A stretch of DNA of 20,813 bases from assembly GCA_038093515.1 (NCBI GenBank), contig JBBPSI010000340.1, positions 1 through 20,813 of the forward strand, written 5' to 3'. Below the pieces are notes generated by a model. It was not told the DNA's origin. It made no database searches and saw only the letters and a program-made list of their open reading frames with translations. Made by a program: the position numbers and the translations under genes. This DNA is from Butyriboletus loyo. Lineage: Eukaryota > Basidiomycota > Agaricomycetes > Boletales > Boletaceae. Positions 8,776-16,136 of the stretch are shown here, piece after piece. Each line of letters starts with the position of its first letter. Positions within the stretch are counted from its first letter, which is position 1.

Positions 8776-9444
8776 CTTGCGTCTGGGATAGCCTAGCCCT
8801 GCGGGGTCTGCGAGAACTTGAACAATATGTGGATTGATGTTGGGCCGCACGCAATCTGTTTGTCTGCGGCTTGGCCATTGCAGCGGATGAAAGAGGGACC
8901 CGAAATCGTATGCGCACCAATTCCAATTCGATCGTTACGCCTTCCTCTCCCCGTAGCGTTCGTCATCTTTGCTCGTTCCCGTTCCAATACCCGTAGTACC
9001 ATGTTCTGCGCCGCTGGTTTTGGTCTCGACAACATGGACGTCAACGACGTGGACGAATTCTATCCGAGTTGAAGTGGGCCGCCCTCGCCGCAAGTGTTGG
9101 TCTCGGAGAGCGGGGACATCTTTGAGAAGCCTCTTTCACGCGTGGGCAGGGAGCGCATTCGTAACATCATAACCGAGGTACTTGGGATCGCGGACAGTGA
9201 GCAAATTCAAGACGGTTGTCCGACACCATCATCCATGTTCTCTGAGATCAGGAGCATATCGTGGATTCTTCGATGACGGCGCTGGTCGTGCGCCAGTTCA
9301 AACAGAGTACGGAACTCTTGGATAAGTACGTACCCAGCGCCCAAAACCCGGAAACATCTCTTGCGTTTTTGCGCTGTACTGCAGGATTCTGTCCTGATGG
9401 CATGGAGGACGCTCCTGCGTGGTTCCGTGAACGTGATGACATTG
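8776..9444. other. Unassigned stretch with short open frames
   Basis: Plus-strand frames of 60-95 codons (8818-9072, 9094-9276, 9261-9548) overlap in different phases and could be pieces of a decayed gene. For example, GDIFEKPLSRVGRERIRNII and FLRCTAGFCPDGMEDAPAWF look protein-like. No splice set joins them convincingly and no family is recognised. Confidence 0.3.
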
Positions 9445-9835
9445 GGCGACATAATAACATTGTAGGACCTTGGACGGCCGATTCCGGTTTCGGACGTCCC
9501 TGGGCATCTTTTTCGGTTGTCCATGTGAGTCATTCGTTCACATTTTGACCTCGATCTTTGCTTCTGGTTGTGTGTGGCGTTGATGCGAGTGAATAGGCCA
9601 GGGAGATGTCGGCGCAGCTTGATCGTGCGTGCCGATACCTGGACACACTCTAGTATCTTGTGCATTATCGGGCCTTGCAGTGACACTCGCCTTTCTCTTT
9701 TCTTTTCTTTTCCTTCCCTCTCTTCTTTTCGCTTGCCTTTCTTTTTGGTCAGCCTGGATCGATCTTTTTTTATTATTATCAATTTTTCTTTGTGGAATGG
9801 AACGTCTTTTTTTGGCATGTCGCACTCATCATGCA
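9445..9835 (-). repeat. Dispersed repeat, copy 1 (inverted relative to 19606-19992)
   Basis: About 390 bp match the reverse complement of 19606-19992 over most of the length, with scattered substitutions and small indels in a pyrimidine-rich middle. Shared landmarks are the block GGCGACATAATAACATTGTA, the block GATCGTGCGTGCCGATACCT and an A/T-rich run. Copy 2 leads directly into a copia reading frame. On the minus strand copy 1 encodes the matching RPSKVLQCYYVAQ peptide. It is therefore probably the 5' leader plus the start of the coding region of the same copia family. Confidence 0.8.
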
Positions 9836-9908
9836 ATGGCTTGAACGCTACACCATTGTTCGGTGGCTTGCTCTCACAAAAGAATTTGCCGAAGTGCATC
9901 ACATTCTC

Positions 9909-10790
9909 TCAGCGCCGCAAAGATGCTGTCCTGTTCTCGTACTCGCGGTTCAGCACACCCCCGCCCACAGACTGAGCTGCCTTGCTACATGTCCCGGCAA
10001 ACAGAACCGGCAAACAATAGTGCTTTGCGAAGTAGTTGGCTTGGAACGTCAGACCGTCACCTACAGGAACGACAGTCCCGTATACATTGGATGCGATGGG
10101 GATGGATGGAGGATAGATAGGGAGTGTCGCGACATGCTCCCTGAGATCGTCCAGGATTGGATCCTAGTTGGACATTGAGGGTGACAGTCTTGCAACCGAA
10201 AGCGAGCGTGAGACGGTTTGCTAATGTTCGTAGGTCTTCAACGGGTCCCGAGGCCACGCAAGATGTCTCGGGTTTACGCATGCAACAGTCACGACACATG
10301 GGTCGTCAGAATTTGTTGTACCTGCGTGGACGGAAGGCTGATGGAAATCATCCCCGTGTTCTCGATGGCGCATGCCCGAGACATTAAACGAGCCCTTTTT
10401 GCTACGATGGACTGGGCAGTCTCGATGGACAGGACGTCGGCTGTCACCGTTGCAGCGTACTCTCCTAGACTGAAACCAACACTCGGCATAGGATGAATGT
10501 AAGCCGATAACTCACCTTTGCCCAATGGCAGCGGCGGCAATATTTCCAGAGTAGCAAGAGCGAATTCAACAGCAAGTACAGCGCACTGATAAGGCTGGAA
10601 CTCTTTATCCGCTCCAAAGTCGCATGTCTCTGGGGAGATAATGGGGAGGATACCAGGATACCGAAGAGACCGATGAATACAGCTCCGGAAGACTGGAAAC
10701 GTGGCGTAAAGGGAAGCATCCGTGTTGAGATATTGTCAGCTTCCTTGTCCAGAGAAAACGAAGATCACCTGATCCCCGCGCGGGTGAGAG
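9909..10790 (-). pseudogene. Relic of a polyketide synthase acyltransferase (AT) domain
   Basis: AT domains load malonyl units onto the acyl carrier of a polyketide synthase. Minus-strand translation gives the AT hallmarks in order: VIFVFSGQGS (10739-10777, then TGA 10736-10738), QYLN...FPVFRSC, FQPYQCAVLAVEFALA, the active-site motif IGQSLGEY, ADVLSIETAQSIVAKRARLM, a VASGPVEDLRTLANRL stretch, and DPILDDL ... IPIASNVYGTVVPVGD. The active-site motif appears only after removing a 46-nt intron (10470-10515, GTGAGT...TTTCAG). The usual motif GHSxGEY has His replaced by Gln. Frameshifts lie around 10535-10550, 10290-10250 and 10160, and a stop at 9909-9911 ends it. The pattern resembles fungal non-reducing PKS. 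The ketosynthase, product template and carrier domains were not found nearby. Confidence 0.82.
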
Positions 10791-11137
10791 ATGACGATTC
10801 TGTCAGAATATGAATATGGCCGAAGCGTCCAGTTGTAACAAGAGCATATACTACACCGTAGCTTGTATAGTATATGACAATCCCAGATAATTGCATGTAC
10901 CCGGGTATGATCGCGGGACCCACAGGACAGCCGCCTCGTGAACGTCAGTTGAGTTGAGGACCTGACGGTCGACGGAGATCTAAGCTGGAAACGGAAGCCA
11001 TGGAAGAAGAAGGATATCTGCCAAAGAAAGTGGAAGAGGGCGGAAAAGGAAAAGGAAAAGGAAAAGGAAAGGAATGAAAAAGAATGTACACCCAAACCTC
11101 ACCCCACCACCTACCTCCGAGTCACGCTGTCGACGCT
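10791..11137. other. Spacer with a purine hexanucleotide repeat
   Basis: Upstream of the AT relic nothing ketosynthase-like can be read. At about 11042-11072 there is a short (GGAAAA)n microsatellite of roughly four to five units. Confidence 0.6.
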
Positions 11138-11881
11138 TCAGATGGAACCGGGGCAGTCCGAACTAGACGTCCCAAGCTTCGTCACGATCACCACTGCAGT
11201 GAGGAAACCAAGGCGATCCAGACGAGGATCGACCGTCCCAACACCCCCAACCTTTCTCTGGGCCCTGAGCGTCTCGATTTCAATCTGCGACACTGGATTC
11301 TTTGAGACCTTCGCATCCTTGTCGAGCGGAGAAATGAACAGCTTTTGGAACCTTGACACATTAGCACCCATCGTCGTGCAGGCAGTGGCCTCGGTAGGAG
11401 ACTGCGACGTATGTTGCGAGGGAAAAAAGAAGGTCCGGGCGATCTCAAAGACACGATGGACCGTCATCCGCCGGGTTCTGTTGCCAATGTCTGAAACCTC
11501 AGTGGGCGACGACACCTGGCTTCTTTCCATCACCTTCGCGAGTGTGGCCATTGAGGTGGTACTGTTCCCGGAGGGCGAGATGATGGTCGCATCGCAGACT
11601 GTTGGAAACCTCGGTGGATGGCTGTTTCGTTGGGGTGCCGATCTTGACCATACCATTCGATCCAGCTGCGGATTCTGCTGGTGGGCGAGTGGCTGGGTAA
11701 AGCCGACGACGAAACCTGACTGGACGAAGAACTCGCAGCCCACTCTTGTCTGAAAGTCACTTTTGACATCGACGGGGGAATTGATCTGAGAGCCCTGGTG
11801 GTGACAGAGGTACTCAGAGACATACAAAGACCCACCTTGCGCTGAATCAAACAAGGTTAAATCGGAGGATAACGTTGACAC
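11138..11881 (-). CDS. Doubtful hypothetical protein
   Basis: This is a 247-codon frame with ATG at 11881 and no stop until 11138. No domain is recognised. The first ~75 residues (DVKSDFQTRVGCEFFVQSGF) look more protein-like than the rest, which is rich in Ser, Thr and Arg. The opposite strand is open for 203 codons over the same bases, and another minus frame becomes open if an intron starting at the GTGGGT near 11835 is removed. The frame may therefore be an artefact of base composition or a fragment of a spliced gene. Confidence 0.28.
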   Translation of the reverse strand: MSTLSSDLTLFDSAQGGSLYVSEYLCHHQGSQINSPVDVKSDFQTRVGCEFFVQSGFVVGFTQPLAHQQNPQLDRMVWSRSAPQRNSHPPRFPTVCDATIISPSGNSTTSMATLAKVMERSQVSSPTEVSDIGNRTRRMTVHRVFEIARTFFFPSQHTSQSPTEATACTTMGANVSRFQKLFISPLDKDAKVSKNPVSQIEIETLRAQRKVGGVGTVDPRLDRLGFLTAVVIVTKLGTSSSDCPGSI

Positions 11882-11915
11882 TGCGTGGGTCTTAGTAGTA
11901 GGCTACAGCGAATTA

Positions 11916-12575
11916 TTGGTTTTCTTTGGTCACGTGATCCACTACATTTCCCTATCTTTCAACTGGGCCCCGCTCGCGTCCAAACATTCCCTAGTCCTCG
12001 CCTCTCTACCTTCTTTTCTTTCGCCTCTACCTCTTCCTCGGACGACACGATCTCCACCTCCCCACGGCGCAGATGACCCGGACACGACCAATGCCATCCC
12101 ACCCGCCCGTCGCGGCCACAAATCCTACCCAGACCATCTCTCCAACGGCCCCCGACTAAGCCTCCTCGAAGCCATGTTCAATGGTGACCTCCCCAGCTCA
12201 TCGAGACCTCCCACCACTCTCTTCCACATGCTCGAGATGCTCAAGACTTGCTGGCATTCGTAAGTCCACATGATTCAAAACGAACACTGAGATGAGACGT
12301 CATCTAGCCAACTTTGTTTCCTTTCGCCAGCTGGTCCAGTGTCCAGGTGCCAATTGGGGACCGCATGGGTTGGATCGAGCCTTGCGAATCGTACGTTGTT
12401 GTTTTGTCCTGTGGCATTCGGTTTAGTACTAATGGTTGTTTTGGCGGTTGACAGTGTTCGAGGAGGCTCTGGCGACTACCGTTATACTTCGCCCGTACTT
12501 CTCCAAGTCCCTCCTGGGTGGCAGCAAAGGAAGCCCGGGTTGACGGACGGGCTGCCCCTGTACAATGCTGCCTGA
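11916..12575 (+). CDS. Gene X, copy A: unidentified spliced gene
   Basis: Two introns with good fungal signals restore one frame. Intron 12260-12330 is GTAAGT...TTTCGCCAG. Intron 12391-12454 is GTACGT with branch point TACTAAT at 12427-12433 and end GACAG. Exons 11916-12259, 12331-12390 and 12455-12575 total 525 nt, or 174 residues, ending at TGA. The start at 11916 is uncertain; the Met at 12174 is in the same frame. The C-terminal part contains VQVPIGDRMGWIEPCES and, after the second intron, GDYRYTSPVLLQVPPGWQQ. No family is recognised. From about 12203 it is duplicated at 14939-15870, where it is disrupted. The two copies diverge after the shared CATCTCGGGG (12580-12589), so the true 3' end may be lost in both. 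Confidence 0.45.
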
Positions 12576-12586
12576 AACGCATCTCG

Positions 12587-13557
12587 GGGCGCGTCTTCAA
12601 CTACAACCTTTCTTTGGGAAGACAGCAGATATACGAGATCTTCCACGTGTCGGCTGCTACAGGAAAGACAGATATCCTGGCAACCACCACGGATGCGCCC
12701 CCCGCTTGCTTGCACTCGCTCATCACGGAGAATTCAGATCCTGTGTCTGGGGTGGTCAGTATTCGTAGGGAGATCTTGTGGGACAAGAATATGAAGTTGA
12801 CGCTATTGCTCCATCCGACCCATCGGCCCGCCCGCCTGCATGGACCAATACGTCGGTGCGTGCGCCTCCATGTCGTGCTTGACGATACCATCAATGAACG
12901 TGCTCAAGCCACGGTCGCAGTCACCCTACATGTAGTGCGAGGGCTTGGTGAGGAGGCAGGGATCGATGACGGGAAGGTCGCACGAGTGGTCATGCTCGGC
13001 GATGTGCACGGTCACGACTTCAAGTTCGCGAACCTCTGACGGAGCATCAATAATGGCGTTGACACCGGGCAACCGCCAGCGTCGCAAGAACACGTCACAG
13101 CTCCTGCGCTTCTCGCCTACATAATTCAGCGACCCAGGAGAGGTGGATTTCAGGCTGTTGTACTAATAGAAGCGTTTTGGAACGTCGAGGTTTTTGTAGA
13201 TCGAGAGGTCGGTGATGATGTCGATCTGGGAGGGATTCGAAGGGAACGGCTCCTCCTAGGCATTGATCGTGTGGAAACAGAAGAAAGGATGTCATTCGTA
13301 TGTGGCGACGAAACCTGTACCGTGTTTGCGGTCGATGACATACGGTATTCGTCCCCCCGACTCGGGCACCGCTGAGGACGACCATGTGTACTTTTGAGCG
13401 TCGTCCTTGATGGCATTACAGAAAAGAGCTATTTATTGGTGTTGGATGCAAACAGTATGAAGGAGGTGGGCAGAACGAGTATGGAATGTGCTGTTGGTTT
13501 TGGTTTCCATGGTGCCTATCACCCACAGGCTTTGGCGGGGCCTGATACGGATATCTG
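12587..13557 (+). pseudogene. Carotenoid oxygenase (RPE65/CCD family) pseudogene with an inverted core
   Basis: This family cleaves carotenoids with a four-histidine iron centre. Plus-strand reading gives RVFNYNLSLG, FHVSAATGKTDILAT, LHSLITEN and, after a frameshift, DAIAPSDPSARPPAW, ending at 12843. The continuation is on the minus strand from 13342: YVIDRKHGTGFVATYE, HPFFCFHTINA (an iron-ligand motif), RRSCDVFLRRWRLPG, GLSTFIDGIVKHD and APTYW, ending at 12844. The C-terminus resumes on the plus strand at 13343: VFVPPDSGTAEDD, then in another phase LLSVVLDGITEKSYLLVLDA, ending GFGFHGAYHP before TGA near 13557. The inverted part carries several in-frame stops (after TYE, INA, KRFY and SHYM). 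The last His ligand region, usually HGxxPGE, is missing at the right breakpoint. The first ~200 residues of the family are absent. Confidence 0.88.
12844..13342 (-). other. 499-bp inversion inside the oxygenase pseudogene
   Basis: Reading across the breakpoints 12843/13342 (PPAW to YVIDR) and 12844/13343 (TYW to VFVPP) restores the expected order of the family without extra residues at the left junction and with loss of about ten at the right. No inverted repeats flank it, so a simple two-break inversion is the plainest explanation. Confidence 0.85.
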
Positions 13558-13812
13558 AGCAGAAATGGTGACGGGGTTTGGGAAAGTGATGTATGATATG
13601 GATTCAGTAGTAGGTATTTTGTTGATGCTGAACAACAGCCAGAGTGTCTACTGACTACATGCAAATTATCCAGTGTCCTTCTGACGGCGTATACAAGTAT
13701 CTGCAAACAGATTACTTCGAGAATACAGATGCTGTAGTAAGGGCAACTGCGGATACTTCAGTTCGGGTAGCAATGACGGTGGAAAACACGCACGCACCGG
13801 AACGTAGATCCA

Positions 13813-14386
13813 CTAGGCACCAATATGGACGTAGAGGGTCTGTTGATCCATGGGGATGTCGCTCGAATGAATACTCCTCAATGTCCTGTACAACGCCAGA
13901 GCTGCTCAAGTGTGATCATACAAATTGAATGCGTCCTGGAGGTCGTTGATACCGAGCGTAACTGAGTATTTCGATCGAGTGTGGGGGGAGTTCACGATGC
14001 TGCCCAGTGAAAAGGCTCGATCAGGATACCCCTGTGGGCAAAGTTCCAATGCATTGCGTTGGAGCGCAAGTGCCTCGTCGAGGTCAGACACCTGACCGAG
14101 CTGGTTGAAACGGGAATGGAGGTAGATCGCGATGTTGCCCAGTGAAACGGCTCGATCAGGATGCCCCTGCGGGCAAAGTTCCAATACATTGCGTTGGAGC
14201 GCGAGTGCCTCCTTGAGGTCAGCCATCTCTCCTCCCTGGTCGAACCGGTCGCTGAGTGAACGAGAAAGTCTTTCCAATAATTTGGCTCGACTAGAATGCC
14301 CTTGTAATTTATTGCGGCAGAAACTGCCAAATTTCTCGTAGAGTTTGGACACTGGGGCAGAGCCGAAGACGTGGATCAATCGTATC
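13813..14386 (-). pseudogene. TPR-CHAT paralogue, copy A: CHAT domain deleted
   Basis: The exon starts after an acceptor at 14387-14388 and encodes the same N-terminus as copy B (IHVFGSAPVSKLYEKFG), then about two 45-residue TPR units. It then jumps from ...AFNLY directly to DHT, the start of the last ~30 residues of the CHAT protein. Compared with copy B exactly 1482 bp (the equivalent of 16242-17723, 494 codons) are missing, in frame. A TGA at 13906-13908, where copy B has CGA (Arg), stops the protein 30 codons before the old end at 13813. The result is a CHAT-less TPR protein of about 160 residues plus exon 1. It is either a dead copy or a small TPR-only derivative. Confidence 0.85.
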
Positions 14387-14662
14387 CTGTTCAAATGTTA
14401 AGTCAGGTAGCTAGTCCTTTGATTTACAAGCATACCTCTCGCGAGGTCTTTGTCGTTGCGGACGGTGATCGTTGGCAAGGGTGAGAGAGAGCACGTCGAT
14501 GCCAACAAGTTTGTCGCTGAGGTAACTGACGCTCATAATTTCCACGATACTTATCCATTGCCAGCAGATATGTAGTCTGGTCGTTGGGAGAGACACCGAC
14601 TCACAGAATGCACCGTGCCCCACTCCTTTACCGAACCCGAGACACCAGCCTTGACAGTAACA
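14387..14662 (-). other. Intron and upstream exon of TPR gene copy A
   Basis: A 49-nt intron, 14387-14435 (GTATGC ... TTGAACAG), has an intact acceptor. The preceding exon reads in the matching phase as MSVSYLSDKLVGIDVLSLTL...RPQRQRPRER and joins IRLIHVFGS without a stop. A further intron beginning at GTGAGT near 14605 is possible, so the true start is not settled. Confidence 0.55.
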
Positions 14663-14938
14663 ATAACCTATCGGCCAGTGTTTCACTTTGGACACGGTTT
14701 CAAAGGCCCTACAGAAATTTCACTCACCCAACCTTACCGCGCAATGACTAACTGGAATGTGTTCACCAGCTTGGCACTAAACACTCCCAAATTGTAGCCG
14801 CTGCTGAAGTGCCCCACCGAGCCTACCCAATCTCCAGTGTGAAGCACGAACCGAAACTCAACTGGAATTGGTACTCATGCTCATATGGTCTCATTGACGA
14901 TTGGATACCTGATAACGAGATGGACGAAACGGTACGTT
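14663..14938. other. Spacer between the two duplication copies
   Basis: Nothing recognisable on either strand; short frames only. Confidence 0.5.
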
Positions 14939-15870
14939 GATCGAGACCTCCCACCACCCTTCGTTTCCCTCTCGAGATGCTCAAGACTTGCTGGTATTCG
15001 TAAGTCCACATGATTCAAGACGAATACTGAGATGAAACGTCAACCAGCCGACTTCGTTTCTGTGTTTGCCTTTAAGCTCCGCCATGGACCCGCTCCTGAG
15101 GACGTTGACTTCTTAAAGATCAAGTTCAAGAACGGCACCGACGACAACTTCCAGACCTACCACGGTTTCCGCCACGAGGTGGACATCCCTCTCACCGAAT
15201 TCATTTACCGTATTGAGGTGGGTTCTGTTAGACGTTATCATTTCGCCACCCGTCCTCATATGCAGCATACACTCGTCCTTGCACGCATACACATTACACA
15301 ATCACGTCGTACTGTACCAGCTCTCCTTTCTTTCCTCAGCGTTCTATCATCCATCGTGATGACCGCTGAGCTCATCTCGGGCTGGTTCATTCATCACTAC
15401 ACTCCCTGCTTTCCATTCGTTGACATCGTATCGCTCCACAGAACTACGCCATCACGTCCCAGAAGCCACGACCCATACGCCAGCATCAGTTCCCAGAAAA
15501 GTGCCTTGTTGACCGTTTTCGCTGCTTGCGCTGCCATCCTCTTTGTGGGCGTATTTTCCCTCGCCGTATCAAGTGTTCGCATGCCAAGAAGCAGTAACAG
15601 AGTCCGTCGAGGAATTAACTTGTTTCGCCAGCTGATCCAGGTGTCCAGGTGCCAATTGGGGACCTCATGGGTTGGATCGAGCCCTGCGAACCGTGCGTTG
15701 TGGTTCTGTCCTGTACCATTTGGTTTGGTACTAATGGTTGTTTGGGCAGTGGACGGCTCTGGCGACTACCGTTATCCTTCGCCCGTACTTTGCCAAGTCC
15801 CTCCTTGGTTGGCAGCAAAGGAAGCCCAGGTTGACGTGGACGGGCTGCCCCTGAAAGGCATCTCGGGGCC
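14939..15870 (+). pseudogene. Gene X, copy B: disrupted fragments
   Basis: 14939-15053 matches the end of exon 1 and most of the first intron of copy A. 15628-15870 matches exons 2 and 3, with the second intron preserved (GTGCGT ... TACTAAT ... GGGCAG). Between them lies about 570 bp of foreign sequence within the first intron. One extra base in exon 2 (CCAGGTGTCC here, CCAGTGTCC in copy A) shifts the frame. The copy is not functional in the form seen in copy A. Confidence 0.8.
15054..15627 (+). pseudogene. Inserted fragment resembling a histidine acid phosphatase C-terminus
   Basis: The piece interrupts the gene X intron. Its first exon reads FKLRHGPAPEDVDFLKIKF, then DNFQTYHGF and DIPLTEFIYRIE, ending at 15217. 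A 224-nt intron (15218-15441, GTGGGT...CTCCACAG) would join NYAITSQK. A hydrophobic run, LLTVFAACAAILFVGVFSLAV, follows in another phase, like a C-terminal membrane anchor. This order resembles the end of membrane-anchored fungal phosphoglycerate-mutase-like (histidine) acid phosphatases. The catalytic N-terminal RHG motif of that family is not present here. A 296-codon frame (15032-15922) reads through the whole region but mixes these parts and is not a believable protein. Confidence 0.45.
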
Positions 15871-16136
15871 ACCAGCCAAAAGAGAAACTTTGGATGGATC
15901 CATGATATCGATTCAGCAGTAGGTATTGTGTTAATGTTAAGCGCTAAGCAACGGCCAGAGTATCTGCTGGCTACATGCAGGGTATCCAATGGTATCTAAT
16001 GTCCTTCTGACGTATATAAGTATCTGCGAACAGATTACTTCTGGAAGACAGCTGCTACGGTAGAGGCAACTGCGGGTACTTCAGTTCCGGTAACAATGCA
16101 CCATAGAAAACATGCACGCACAGGAAAGTAGATCCA

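Larger units (their letters stand above)
12203..14662. repeat. Segmental tandem duplication, copy A
   Basis: Direct-repeat partner of 14939-19323. Matching blocks in the same order: 12203-12320 with 14939-15053; 12330-12590 with 15628-15870; 13590-13910 with 15895-16241; 13924-14386 with the repeat and N-terminal parts of 17724-18996; 14387-14662 with 18997-19323. Copy A contains the carotenoid oxygenase relic that copy B lacks. It lacks the CHAT region and most TPR units that copy B has. Confidence 0.9.

Noticed and set aside
9207..9902. 231-codon minus-strand frame with a Lys/Arg/Glu-rich run
   Set aside because: The run is a translated purine tract of the dispersed repeat, and the frame joins unrelated pieces (repeat, unassigned sequence, end of the PKS relic).
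11142..11753. 203-codon plus-strand frame
   Set aside because: It overlaps an equally open minus-strand frame and shows no recognisable domain or splice structure; neither strand is convincing, and only the longer is listed, at low confidence.
12203..12590. Gene X as the N-terminus of the carotenoid oxygenase
   Set aside because: The expected motifs just before the NYN block (LSxxHAxxDPxTG type) are absent and copy B has gene X without any oxygenase sequence; chance neighbourhood is simpler.
12518..13039. 173-codon plus-strand frame as one gene
   Set aside because: Its middle matches the oxygenase N-terminal half, but after about 12790 the phase is wrong and after 12843 it runs into the inverted segment.
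15032..15922. 296-codon plus-strand frame as a single protein
   Set aside because: It reads across two introns and three unrelated segments; the openness appears accidental.
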